From positions 1-58,554 of the forward strand of contig JAJYJJ010000014.1 of NCBI GenBank assembly GCA_021789595.1: 58,554 nucleotides of DNA. Reading direction: 5' to 3'. Each line of letters starts with the position of its first letter. Position 1 is the first letter of the stretch. A program made the position numbers and the translations under genes. The notes under the pieces were generated by a model, which saw only the letters and a program-made list of their open reading frames with translations, did no database searches and was not told the DNA's origin. Source of the stretch: Nitrospirota bacterium (lineage in GTDB: Bacteria > Nitrospirota > Thermodesulfovibrionia > UBA6902 > JAJYJJ01). Shown here piece by piece: positions 16,966 through 24,590 of this stretch.

Positions 16966-18078
16966 TTGAAGGACTATTACCACATATTGGGCGTTGACAG
17001 AAACGCAACAGACGCTGATATAAAGAAGGCATACAGACGGCTTGCAATGCAGCACCACCCTGACAGGAACCCGGGGGACAAGGCTGCCGAGGAGAAGTTC
17101 AAGGAGATCAATGAGGCATATAGCTGCCTCTGTGATGCAGAGAAAAGGGCCAACTATGAGAGGTTCGGAACTTCAGAGGGTTTCGGCGCTGAGTATGGGC
17201 CATTTCCTTCAGGCTTTGGCGATATTTTTGAAGACATATTCGGCGATTTCTTCAGCGCATTTACAGGCAGGCAGAGGCTAAGGCCTGCAAAGGGGCCTGA
17301 CCTCAGATACGACCTTGAGATAGACCTGAGAGAGACCGTCTTTGGCGCAGAGAAGATTATAGATATCCCGCGGTATGAGAATTGCGCAGGCTGCGGCGGC
17401 AGCGGCTCAATGCCTGGGAAAGGCCCTGTGACCTGCACTGCATGTAAAGGCACTGGACAGATAAGGATGCAGCATGGTTTTTTTAGTGTCTCAAGGACAT
17501 GCGGCCGCTGCGGCGGCACAGGCAGGATAATCACAGACCCCTGTCGTGAATGTTCGGGCACAGGCAAGGTAAGAAGACTGCGCAAGGTCTCTGTAAAGAT
17601 ACCTCCAGGCGTTGATACAGGAAACAGATTAAAACTCTCAGGCGAAGGAGAGGCAGGCAGCCATGGCGGGCCAAATGGAGACCTGTATGTCATCATTACT
17701 GTAAAGCCGCATCCATTTTTCCATAGGGAAGGCATTGACCTTGTCTGTGAGGTGCCAATATCGTTTCCCCATGCAGCACTTGGCACAGAAATAGATGTCC
17801 CTACTATTGATGGGGTTAGTAAACTCAGCATCCCCCCCGGCACTCCATCGGGCAAACTCTTTCATATAAAAGGGAAGGGTATTCCAAGACTTGGAGCAAG
17901 AGGCAGGGGCGACCAGATAGTGAAGGTATATGTTGATGTGCCTAAGAAGCTTACACCGAGACAGAGGGAGCTACTTGAGGAGTTTGCCTCTATAAGCGGC
18001 GATGGGCTGTCAAAGGGTTTTATGGATAGGCTCAAGGATCTTTTTGGCAAGGAAGATGCGGTCCATAAGAAAGGCTGA
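16966..18078 (+). CDS. dnaJ: Chaperone DnaJ (Hsp40), TTG start
   Basis: A 370-residue co-chaperone that stimulates DnaK ATPase. J domain with HPD (MQHHPDRNPGDKAAEEKF), Gly/Phe-rich linker, then four zinc-finger repeats: CAGCGGSG, CTACKGTG, CGRCGGTG and CRECSGTG, and the C-terminal substrate domain (GDLYVIITVKPHPFF). The first codon is TTG at 16966, since the protein must begin KDYYHILGVDRNATD and no ATG or GTG lies in frame upstream; the GAGGATG ribosome site is about 10 nt away, so translation may be modest or coupled to dnaK. Confidence 0.95.
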   Translation: MKDYYHILGVDRNATDADIKKAYRRLAMQHHPDRNPGDKAAEEKFKEINEAYSCLCDAEKRANYERFGTSEGFGAEYGPFPSGFGDIFEDIFGDFFSAFTGRQRLRPAKGPDLRYDLEIDLRETVFGAEKIIDIPRYENCAGCGGSGSMPGKGPVTCTACKGTGQIRMQHGFFSVSRTCGRCGGTGRIITDPCRECSGTGKVRRLRKVSVKIPPGVDTGNRLKLSGEGEAGSHGGPNGDLYVIITVKPHPFFHREGIDLVCEVPISFPHAALGTEIDVPTIDGVSKLSIPPGTPSGKLFHIKGKGIPRLGARGRGDQIVKVYVDVPKKLTPRQRELLEEFASISGDGLSKGFMDRLKDLFGKEDAVHKKG

Positions 18079-18107
18079 TCATATAACGATCATCATGTCG
18101 AGATTTC

Positions 18108-18836
18108 ATGTCCCCAAGGATATTCCTTTTAGAAGATGTATTTGACAAAGACATTGTTTCCATAAAAGGGGACAATGCAAGATACATCTCAACCGTCCTG
18201 AGGTGTAATACAGGAGAGCCCCTTACCCTTCTTGATAATCGTGGTAACAGCTATAGCGCTGTTATTGTCAAATCACTGCCGTCTGAGGTAGTAGTAAGAC
18301 TCACAGGAAAAGACGAGGATATAAAGACAGAATTGCCCATTGACATAACGCTTGCACAGGCAATACCAAAGGGTGATAAGATGGACATAATCATTCAGAA
18401 GGCCACAGAGCTTGGGGTAAAAAGGATAATACCCATTGTGACAGAAAGAACAGAGGTAAGGATAACAAGAAGGCTAAATCGCTGGAAGGAGATTGCAATT
18501 TCAGCAGCACAACAATCCAGGAGATTAAGGATACCTGAGATAGAGTCCCCTGTTGGATTTAATAGTTTCATGGCCGAAGCATCATCTGGAATAATATTCT
18601 GGGAAAAATCTGAGAACAGCCTTAAAAAGGTAATAAGGGATTATAAACCAGGCGGCAGTATAACTATTGTGATAGGCCCTGAGGGAGGCTTCTCAGATGA
18701 AGAGATAAAGGCAGCGTCAGAGAGGGGATTTCAGCATGTGTCCCTTGGGCCAAGGATCTTAAGGGCAGAGACAGCAGCTATCGTTGCGGTAAGTATAATC
18801 CAGTACGAGCTTGGAGACCTTCAGGAAGATAATTAG
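18108..18836 (+). CDS. rsmE: 16S rRNA m3U1498 methyltransferase RsmE
   Basis: A 242-residue SPOUT-class enzyme that methylates U1498 of 16S rRNA. It starts PRIFLLEDVFDK, has TLAQAIPKGDKMDIIIQKAT, then the knotted SAM site IVIGPEGGFSDEEIKAA and SLGPRILRAETAAIVAVSII. It follows dnaJ by 29 nt, an association seen in many bacteria (dnaJ-prmA/rsmE). The ribosome site before 18108 is weak. Confidence 0.95.
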   Translation: MSPRIFLLEDVFDKDIVSIKGDNARYISTVLRCNTGEPLTLLDNRGNSYSAVIVKSLPSEVVVRLTGKDEDIKTELPIDITLAQAIPKGDKMDIIIQKATELGVKRIIPIVTERTEVRITRRLNRWKEIAISAAQQSRRLRIPEIESPVGFNSFMAEASSGIIFWEKSENSLKKVIRDYKPGGSITIVIGPEGGFSDEEIKAASERGFQHVSLGPRILRAETAAIVAVSIIQYELGDLQEDN

Positions 18837-18847
18837 AAAACAGAAAA

Positions 18848-19012
18848 TTACTCTGCCTCATTTATAGAGGATATCTTTTCAGATGGAACAACAATCCAGC
18901 CGCTTTCTGCCTCAAGATATACCTCCTCTTCCGCAACCTCAACCAGCTTCCCCTTATATACTATTCCATCTGCCTCTACCACAACGACCTTTCCAATAAG
19001 TTCTTCTATCAT
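18848..19012 (-). CDS. Small beta-barrel-like protein of unknown function
   Basis: A 54-residue protein (MIEELIGKVVVVEADGIVYK...) of alternating hydrophobic strands: KVVVVEADGIVYKGKLVEV, then EEEVYLEAESGWIVVPSEKI. The pattern suggests a small SH3- or Sm-like barrel, but the family is not recognised. Start at 19012 with AAGGTG 5 nt upstream is preferred over the in-frame codon at 19045. It is encoded opposite to rsmE with a short gap. Confidence 0.55.
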   Translation of the reverse strand: MIEELIGKVVVVEADGIVYKGKLVEVAEEEVYLEAESGWIVVPSEKISSINEAE

Positions 19013-19279
19013 CTTGCACCTTATGTTACAAAAATATTCTTGCAATTTCCACTATAAAGTGGTAAAAATTCTGTAATTGCTTTGAGAGTTTGAAAAGGAC
19101 GAAAAAGGATTAGGCGTTGATCTTAATATTGCTCGTTACTCCAAGTAATAGACACGCTGACAGATGAAAACTAAGAATGTCAAAAAGCAAGACCTGTCCC
19201 TACATGTATTCCCACGAGAAGTAAAATTAAACTAACAATTGGTATAATTATATAAACCGATTTTATATAGGAGGAAGTC

Positions 19280-19474
19280 ATGAGCAAAAAGGAACTGCTT
19301 ATAAGTGAGATTGAACGAGTTCCAGAGCCTTTTCTTGACGAAGTTTTGGACTTTGTCCATTTCTTGAAGACAAAGATAATTAAGGAAAGGCTTGATACTG
19401 CTATTGCAAGCGAATCCTCTCTCAAAAAGGATTGGCTGAAGCCAGAGGAAGACGAAGCATGGCAAAATTTGTAA
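19280..19474 (+). CDS. Antitoxin of a MazF-type pair (DUF2281-like)
   Basis: A 64-residue acidic protein. MSKKELLISEIERVPEPFLD and EVLDFVHFLKTK match the short DUF2281/VapB-like antitoxins that begin with 'EIEKLPEELLEEVLDFVEFL'. GGAGG lies 6 nt upstream of the ATG. It overlaps the toxin gene by 16 nt. A TATAAT at 19243-19248, within an AT-rich near-palindrome (GGTATAATTATATAAACC), may be its promoter and autoregulatory site. Confidence 0.8.
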   Translation: MSKKELLISEIERVPEPFLDEVLDFVHFLKTKIIKERLDTAIASESSLKKDWLKPEEDEAWQNL

Positions 19475-19791
19475 AAGGCGATGTCGTTGTTGTTCCTTTC
19501 CCTTTTTCTGACCTAACCCAGGCTAAAAGGCGTCCTGCTTTAGTCATTTCAAAATTAGAAGGTGATGACTTAATTCTTTGCCAGATAACCAGTAAAAACA
19601 TCAAAGACAGCTATGCAATTTCGATTGACGATAAAGACTTTGAAATGGGAGGGTTAAAACAGCCAAGCAATGTGAGACCTAATCGCATATTTACAGCAGA
19701 CAGCCATATTGTTCTCTATAAAGTTGGCAATCTTTCAGCCAACAAGCTCAACGAGGTTATTGAAAAGGTAGTTGAAATTATACGGGAATGA
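19459..19791 (+). CDS. MazF/PemK family toxin (second copy)
   Basis: A 110-residue MazF-like endoribonuclease: MAKFVKGDVVVVPFPFSDLT, KRRPALVISKLEGDDLILCQ, and the conserved S/T-containing ITSK, with LKQPSNVRPNRIFTA corresponding to the catalytic loop. ATG 19459 preceded by GAGGAAG is preferred over the upstream in-frame TTG at 19432. It belongs to a different MazF subgroup from the toxin at 11850 and has a different antitoxin family, so the two modules were probably acquired separately. Confidence 0.88.
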   Translation: MAKFVKGDVVVVPFPFSDLTQAKRRPALVISKLEGDDLILCQITSKNIKDSYAISIDDKDFEMGGLKQPSNVRPNRIFTADSHIVLYKVGNLSANKLNEVIEKVVEIIRE

Positions 19792-19825
19792 AAAATTTAT
19801 CCGTGCCTGCAACGGACGGCTAACA

Positions 19826-19872
19826 CGTTGCAAAAGACTTACATCCAAACCTTTCAGGCTTCTTTTGCAACG
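19826..19872. repeat. 12-bp perfect inverted repeat after the toxin-antitoxin pair
   Basis: CGTTGCAAAAGA (19826-19837) and TCTTTTGCAACG (19861-19872) are exact reverse complements around 23 nt. No T-tract follows, so a simple terminator is unlikely. The rest of the 223-nt gap between the toxin gene and folD holds no gene that I can see. Confidence 0.6.
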
Positions 19873-20014
19873 GAACCGATCTACTCATTTCTACAGAAAT
19901 CGTCAATAATTAATGCCCTTTGAAACTGTAGATTAGCAGGTGGAATCAGTAAGCGGAACTTAATCATACACTGTCTGCCAGGACAAGTGCTGAATTTTAC
20001 ACCTTAACTGTAAC

Positions 20015-20881
20015 TTACAGTCCTATCTTTATCCCTGCCTGCATCTTTGCTGCCTGGACTGTATTATACACAAGCATGGCTATTGTCATCGGCCCGGCGC
20101 CGCCGGGGACAGGCGTTATATATGCTGCCCTCTGTTTTGCAGCATCAAAATCTACATCCCCTACAATCTTGCCTTCTGGCGTTACATTTATACCTATATC
20201 AATCACCGCTGCCCCTTCTTTCACCATATCGCCTGTTATCATCTTTGCCCTGCCGATGGCAACGCATAGTATATCAGCCTTGAGGCATTCTTCCTTAAGG
20301 TTTGGCGTCTTGCTGTGGCAGATGGTCACGGTTGCATTCTTCCTCAGAAGCAGAAGTGCTAATGGCTTTCCGACAATAACGCTTCTTCCAACAACAACAG
20401 CATGCCTGCCTGAGGGGTTGATCCCGTATGCCTCAAGCATCTTCATCGCACCGTGCGGTGTACAGGGGATAAAACCTGGCTCATCAAGCACAAGCTTTCC
20501 AAGGGCATCAGGGCCAAAACCGTCCACATCCTTTTCAGGTTTAATCCTGTTCATTACCTCTTTCTCATTAAGCCCCTTTGGCAGCGGAAGCTGGACAAGT
20601 ATGCCGTTCACATTTGCGTCATTGTTTAACCTGTCAATGAGGCTTAAAAGCTCTTCCTGTGTTGTAGTATCTGGAATCTTATAGGCAAAACTCGCTATGC
20701 CTATCTCCTCGCATGCCTTTTCCTTTGATGCAACATATTTCTTTGACGCAGGGTTTTCGCCGACAAGGACAACTGCAAGTCCTGGATTGATTCCCTTTGC
20801 CTTTAATCCTGCAATCTCCTTTTTCAGGTTCTCCCTTATATCTGCTGCTACCTTTTTACCGTCAATTAATTCTGCCGCCAT
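20015..20881 (-). CDS. folD: Bifunctional methylenetetrahydrofolate dehydrogenase / methenyl-THF cyclohydrolase
   Basis: A 288-residue enzyme of one-carbon metabolism. The catalytic Y49-x3-K53 pair appears in YVASKEKACEEIGI, followed by QLPLPKGLNEKEVMNRI, KDVDGFGPDALGKL, PCTPHGAMKML, the NADP-binding VVVGRSVIVGKPLALLLL and the closing PGGAGPMTIAMLV. It starts 10 nt after the folE stop, forming a folate/one-carbon pair. Confidence 0.97.
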   Translation of the reverse strand: MAAELIDGKKVAADIRENLKKEIAGLKAKGINPGLAVVLVGENPASKKYVASKEKACEEIGIASFAYKIPDTTTQEELLSLIDRLNNDANVNGILVQLPLPKGLNEKEVMNRIKPEKDVDGFGPDALGKLVLDEPGFIPCTPHGAMKMLEAYGINPSGRHAVVVGRSVIVGKPLALLLLRKNATVTICHSKTPNLKEECLKADILCVAIGRAKMITGDMVKEGAAVIDIGINVTPEGKIVGDVDFDAAKQRAAYITPVPGGAGPMTIAMLVYNTVQAAKMQAGIKIGL

Positions 20882-20891
20882 AGATCCTCCT

Positions 20892-21455
20892 TTAATCCCT
20901 TTTCTTTATGAGTTCAAGCAGTTCTTGTCTTGTTGACTCTTTGCTTCTAAATATACCTCTGACCGCTGATGTCACGGTTCTTGAACCAGGCTTTTTTATC
21001 CCCCTCATGCTCATACACAGGTGTTCAGCATCTATTATGACCATGCATCCTTTAGGCTGGAGCCTTTCCATTATCAGGTCTGCAAGCTGGCTTGTTAATC
21101 TCTCCTGCACCTGAGGCCGTTTGGCAAATATCTCCAGCGCCCTTGCGAGGGCGCTTATGCCGACAATCCTGCCGCCTTCTGGTATGTATGCGATATGCGC
21201 CTTGCCTGCAAATGGGAGTAAATGGTGTTCACATACCGAATAGAAGGGTATATCCTTGAGCAGTACCATCTCATCGTGTTTCTCGCCTTCCATTGGCATA
21301 AGGACCTCCTCAGAAGGAGTGCCGAGCCCTGAGAATATCTCCTCATACATCTCGGCAACCCTTTCGGGTGTCCTCTTCAGTCCCGGCCTTTCAGGGTTTT
21401 CGCCAATCCCCTCAAGGATGAGCCTTACACCCTTTTCTATCTTTTTTGCATCCAT
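20892..21455 (-). CDS. folE: GTP cyclohydrolase I
   Basis: A 187-residue enzyme that makes dihydroneopterin triphosphate, the first step of folate/pterin synthesis. Zinc and catalytic residues are in [19 protein letters not shown] and [20 protein letters not shown]. The start at 21455 lies only 17 nt from a good -10 box (TAAAAT) and has no clear Shine-Dalgarno sequence, so the leader would be about 10 nt. Upstream of folD. Confidence 0.97.
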   Translation of the reverse strand: MDAKKIEKGVRLILEGIGENPERPGLKRTPERVAEMYEEIFSGLGTPSEEVLMPMEGEKHDEMVLLKDIPFYSVCEHHLLPFAGKAHIAYIPEGGRIVGISALARALEIFAKRPQVQERLTSQLADLIMERLQPKGCMVIIDAEHLCMSMRGIKKPGSRTVTSAVRGIFRSKESTRQELLELIKKRD

Positions 21456-21472
21456 AGGCGTATAGCGTGCCT

Positions 21473-21502
21473 ATTTTAGCATTAGCGATTGATGTGTGTC
21501 AA
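21473..21502 (-). promoter_or_regulatory. folE promoter
   Basis: On the minus strand TTGACA (21497-21502) and TAAAAT (21473-21478) are 18 nt apart. The -35 lies inside the left arm of an inverted repeat shared with the divergent gene. Confidence 0.6.
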
Positions 21503-21525
21503 AAATTTCCTTTTGATTTTTGACA
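21497..21525. promoter_or_regulatory. Inverted repeat carrying back-to-back -35 boxes
   Basis: TGTCAAAAAT (21497-21506) and ATTTTTGACA (21516-21525) are a perfect 10-bp inverted repeat with 9 nt between. Each arm provides a TTGACA -35, one for folE (minus) and one for the phosphatase gene (plus, with TAGATT at 21544-21549 as a possible -10). It may be only two promoters or may also be an operator. Confidence 0.5.
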
Positions 21526-21605
21526 CGGCTGTTAAGAAAATGATAGATTAACCTGCTTGCTTTAATAAAAAAACTAAACAAATTTAATTGAGGAGGTCTA
21601 TATTC

Positions 21606-22232
21606 TTGGTCAGGCTTTATCTTGTCAGACACGGTCATGTAGGCAATGCAGAGACGCAGAAGAGATATAATGGCCAAGCTGATGTGGAGCTTTCAGAGCA
21701 GGGCATCAGTGATATGGAGAGGATAACTGAGATACTCAGGGACAGGCCTCTGAAGGCAATCTATGCCACCGGCCTTAAAAGGACAATAAAAGGGGCTGAA
21801 ATAATAGGCAGATACCATCATAATACATCCATTACAATAGTCAGGCATCTGATGGAAAGGAAGATAGGCAGATGGGAGGGCCTTACATTTCAAGAGATTA
21901 CAGAGAAATATCCTGAGGATATAGATGCGTGGAAGTCAGACCCTCTGAATTTTACCCCTTTAGGTGGTGAAAGTCTTCAGTCCCTATATAAAAGGGTTAT
22001 ACCGGCCTTTGACAGGATAGTTTCTTCCCACAACGACGATGAGGTCTTAATAGTCGGCCATGGGGGCACCAACAGGGTTATCCTCGCACATATCCTTGGT
22101 ATGGATATGTCGAATATATTCAGATTAGAGCAGGATTACGGATGCCTTAATGTAATAGATTTTTTTGAAAACAATATCCCTCTGCTAAGGCTTTTGAACG
22201 GCCTTGAACTTCCTCCGGGTAGTGCTTTATAA
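21606..22232 (+). CDS. Histidine phosphatase superfamily (phosphoglycerate mutase-like) protein
   Basis: A 208-residue protein with the catalytic LVRHGHVGNAE motif at the N-terminus, the second-site MERKIGRWEGLTFQEI and the C-terminal VGHGGTNRVIL. Such proteins are phosphatases or mutases; the KIGRWEG pattern is close to alpha-ribazole phosphatase/cobalamin-type and broad-specificity members. The TTG at 21606 with AGGAGG 9 nt upstream is preferred; no ATG exists. The substrate cannot be inferred. Confidence 0.85.
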   Translation: MVRLYLVRHGHVGNAETQKRYNGQADVELSEQGISDMERITEILRDRPLKAIYATGLKRTIKGAEIIGRYHHNTSITIVRHLMERKIGRWEGLTFQEITEKYPEDIDAWKSDPLNFTPLGGESLQSLYKRVIPAFDRIVSSHNDDEVLIVGHGGTNRVILAHILGMDMSNIFRLEQDYGCLNVIDFFENNIPLLRLLNGLELPPGSAL

Positions 22233-22266
22233 ATTCCCCTATTCTCTATTCTTCCTGATAAAAATA

Positions 22267-22291
22267 ATACTTGACAATTTTAGTAAACTAT
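22267..22291. promoter_or_regulatory. IscR type 1 binding site
   Basis: The 25 bases from 22267 agree with the type 1 IscR consensus (ATASYYGACTRWWWYAGTCRRSTAT) at 23 of 25 positions; the mismatches are symmetric (positions 10 and 19). The site covers the -35 and most of the spacer of the iscR promoter, so [2Fe-2S]-IscR should repress the operon. Confidence 0.8.
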
Positions 22292-22299
22292 TCTATTTT
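22271..22299 (+). promoter_or_regulatory. isc operon promoter, leaderless layout
   Basis: A perfect TTGACA (22271-22276) and TATTTT (22294-22299) are 17 nt apart. The iscR ATG is at 22306, 6 nt after the -10, so transcription should begin at or next to the start codon. Confidence 0.75.
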
Positions 22300-22305
22300 A
22301 AAAAT

Positions 22306-22770
22306 ATGTTAAGGTTATCAACAAAAGGGCAATACGGTGTGAGGGCCATGTTTGAGATAGCAAAGAGCTACAGGTCAGGGCCCATGACAATAAAGGAGAT
22401 AGCAGAGAGGCAGAATGTGTCTGTAGCATACCTCGAACAGATAATGAATAAACTGAGGCGAGGTGGACTGATAGATAGTGTTAAGGGGCCTGGAGGCGGT
22501 TATGTCCTTAGCAAGGAGCCATCCACGATAAGCATTGGAGACATATTAAAGGCGCTTGAAGGTCCTGTTGCCCTTACCTCCTGCCTCGGCCCTGGGGCAG
22601 ATACATGCAACAAGGTAGATATATGCGTTATGAGGCTTCTGTGGAAGAAGCTGGGAGATAAGATAGAGGAGTTCCTTGAGGAGACAACGCTGATGGACCT
22701 TATAGGAACCGACAAGGGTTTGATGGTGAAAGGGTTTGGTTATGGTGGTGGAGAAGTTAAAGTTTGTTGA
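22306..22770 (+). CDS. iscR: Rrf2 family Fe-S regulator IscR
   Basis: A 154-residue Rrf2 protein. MLRLSTKGQYGVRAMFEIAK and the winged-helix EIAERQNVSVAYLEQIMNKL are typical, followed by the GPGGGYVL wing. The cluster cysteines are C93, C101 and C107 (CLGPGADTC...DIC), with a longer first gap than in E. coli IscR. The start at 22306 is set by homology; the longer frame from 22204 is intergenic. No ribosome site precedes it. Its own predicted binding site covers the promoter, and the following genes are sulfur-transfer and scaffold proteins, so it should control Fe-S cluster assembly. Confidence 0.92.
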   Translation: MLRLSTKGQYGVRAMFEIAKSYRSGPMTIKEIAERQNVSVAYLEQIMNKLRRGGLIDSVKGPGGGYVLSKEPSTISIGDILKALEGPVALTSCLGPGADTCNKVDICVMRLLWKKLGDKIEEFLEETTLMDLIGTDKGLMVKGFGYGGGEVKVC

Positions 22771-23029
22771 GGGTGTCAGGCCGGATGTGACTGCAGATAT
22801 TGTGCTTATGATGTGTCCTATGCACCTGCTTACTGTAGAGCAGAAGATGAAGGAGCTTAAGGTTGGTGAGGTGCTGGAAATCCTTACGGATTACGATGGT
22901 GCATTAGAGGATATTCCTGCATGGTGTGAGAAGACAGGAAACGAGTTTATCGGAATAGAAGATGCAAGTAATTTTTTCAGGATGTATGTGAGAAAGTTAT
23001 CTGAGAGCCATCCAGACGGAAAGGAGTAA
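22742..23029 (+). CDS. TusA/SirA-family sulfurtransferase-like protein
   Basis: A 95-residue protein of the TusA fold. The active Cys25 sits in MMCPMHLLTVEQKMKELKVG; the usual CPxP motif is CPMH here, so the second proline is missing. EVLEILTDYDGALEDIPAWC matches the TusA strand-helix 'LxVLTDDPGAxxDIPxWC'. The gene starts inside the end of iscR (29-nt overlap) with AAAGGG upstream, and iscS-like begins 2 nt after it. In this operon it probably carries persulfide sulfur to or from the IscS/IscU proteins. Confidence 0.8.
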   Translation: MVVEKLKFVEGVRPDVTADIVLMMCPMHLLTVEQKMKELKVGEVLEILTDYDGALEDIPAWCEKTGNEFIGIEDASNFFRMYVRKLSESHPDGKE

Positions 23030-23031
23030 AG

Positions 23032-24225
23032 ATGAGAAAGGCATACTTAGACCATGTGGCAACAAACCCGCTGAACCCGGAGGTCTTTGAGGCAATGCTC
23101 CCTTATTTCAAGGAGGAATTCGGCAATCCGCTGAGCATCTATGACCTGGGGACAAGGGCCAAGACAGCTATAGAGGATGCGAGGCAAAAGGTGGCATCAC
23201 TGATAAATGCAAGACCTAACGGGATAATATTTACCTCAAGCGGTGCTGAGGCAAACAATTTTGCCCTGCGCGGTATTGCCCTTGCCAATCAGGAGAAAGG
23301 GAAACATCTTATCGTTTCCAAGATGGAGCATCACTCGATCCTGAATCCTGCAAGGTCCCTTGAGAGGATGGGCTTTGCTGTAACATATCTGCCGCCTGAT
23401 AAATACGGAATCATAGAGCCTGATGTTCTGAGAAAGGCTATTACAAAGGAGACCATCCTTATATCTGTTATGCACGCCAACGGAGAGGTCGGGACAATAG
23501 AGCCGATAAAGGAGCTCTCTGCCATTGCCAGGGAAAGGGGTATCCTGTTTCATACTGATGCAGTTGTATCAGCAGGTAATATCCCTGTTGATGTGAAGCA
23601 GCTCGGTGTTGACCTTCTTACGCTTTCTGCACACCAGTTTTACGGCCCAAAGGGTGCTGGCGCACTTTATATCAGAGAAGGTATAAGGATAATGCCGTTG
23701 ATATACGGCGGCATCCAGGAGGGCGGAAGGAGGGCAGGAACAGAGAATGTCCCTGCCATAGTGGGTATGGGAAGGGCTGCTGAGATTGCAAAAAGGGATA
23801 TGGACAAAAGGTATGCCCATGTGAAGCTGCTCAGGGACAAACTCATATCAGGCATTATGCAGACTGAAAATGTATATCTCACAGGCCATCCTGAAAAGAG
23901 GCTTCCCGGTCATGCGAGCTTCTGCATTGAATTTATAGAGGGAGAGTCCATGCTCTTGATGCTGGCGATGCAGGGCATTGATGTGGCAAGCGGCTCTGCC
24001 TGTACTTCCAAGGCCCTGAAGGCATCTCCTGTGCTTCTTGCCATGGGGATCCCTGCAAGTCTTGCACAGGGCTCAATAGTATTTACCTTTGGAGAGGGAA
24101 ATACGGATGAGGATGCGGATTATGTCCTTCAGGTATTCCCACAGGTGGTAAAAAGGCTTAGAGAGATTTCACCATACAGCCAGGGCTTGGGTGATAAGGA
24201 GGCAGGGAAATGTATTCGGAATTAG
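23032..24225 (+). CDS. IscS/NifS-like protein lacking the PLP lysine
   Basis: A 397-residue protein of the cysteine desulfurase fold, alignable end to end with E. coli IscS. The mobile sulfur-accepting cysteine is intact (C324 in ASGSACTS), as are the PLP-stacking His (H100) and Asp176. However the Schiff-base lysine (K206 in E. coli, SGHKIYGPKG) is Gln202 here (SAHQFYGPKG). T76 is Ala72, N155 is Gly151, Q183 is Val179, and the substrate-binding Arg of the IRFSLGR motif is Val350. The cofactor and substrate site thus look dismantled while the fold and persulfide loop remain. It overlaps iscU by 16 nt. It may act as a sulfur carrier or scaffold partner rather than a PLP desulfurase, or use an unusual chemistry. 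Confidence 0.88.
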   Translation: MRKAYLDHVATNPLNPEVFEAMLPYFKEEFGNPLSIYDLGTRAKTAIEDARQKVASLINARPNGIIFTSSGAEANNFALRGIALANQEKGKHLIVSKMEHHSILNPARSLERMGFAVTYLPPDKYGIIEPDVLRKAITKETILISVMHANGEVGTIEPIKELSAIARERGILFHTDAVVSAGNIPVDVKQLGVDLLTLSAHQFYGPKGAGALYIREGIRIMPLIYGGIQEGGRRAGTENVPAIVGMGRAAEIAKRDMDKRYAHVKLLRDKLISGIMQTENVYLTGHPEKRLPGHASFCIEFIEGESMLLMLAMQGIDVASGSACTSKALKASPVLLAMGIPASLAQGSIVFTFGEGNTDEDADYVLQVFPQVVKRLREISPYSQGLGDKEAGKCIRN

Positions 24226-24590
24226 TCATGGAGCACTTTACAAATCCGAGGAATGTCGGGGAGATCGCGGATGCTGACGGTGTCGGCACAGAGGGCAATC
24301 CTGTATGCGGCGATGTGATGAAGCTTTCAATCAAGGTTGAGGACGGCAGGATAGTAGATGCAAAGTTCAAGACCTTTGGCTGCGGCGCTGCCATTGCCGT
24401 ATCCAGCATGGTTACAGAGATGGTAAAGGGAAAGACCGTAGATGAGGCCCTTGAGATCTCGAAGGAGGCAGTTGCCGAGGCGCTTGGCGGGCTGCCGCCG
24501 CAGAAGATGCACTGCTCTAACCTCGGTGCCGATGCCCTCAGAAAGGCGATAGAGGATTACAAACAGAAGAAGGCAGGCCAAACCCCTTAA
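24210..24590 (+). CDS. iscU: Fe-S cluster scaffold protein IscU
   Basis: A 126-residue scaffold on which [2Fe-2S] clusters are built. All ligands are present: C33 and D35 (NPVCGDVM), C58 (FGCGAAIA) and H101-C102 (KMHCSNLG). The ATG lies 16 nt inside the end of the IscS-like gene, indicating coupled translation. Its stop overlaps by 4 nt with the stop of the convergent NtrC-type regulator. hscA, hscB and fdx are absent, so this is a minimal isc operon. Confidence 0.95.
   Translation: MYSELVMEHFTNPRNVGEIADADGVGTEGNPVCGDVMKLSIKVEDGRIVDAKFKTFGCGAAIAVSSMVTEMVKGKTVDEALEISKEAVAEALGGLPPQKMHCSNLGADALRKAIEDYKQKKAGQTP

Noticed and set aside
18095-18145. Short ORF starting MSRFHVPKDIPF before rsmE
   Set aside because: It ends after 16 codons and is out of frame with rsmE; the rsmE start at 18108 already gives the expected N-terminus.
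19826-19880. Integron attC-like site next to the second toxin-antitoxin pair
   Set aside because: The inverted arms lack the paired RYYYAAC/GTTRRRY core boxes in the right places, and no integrase or cassette array is present.
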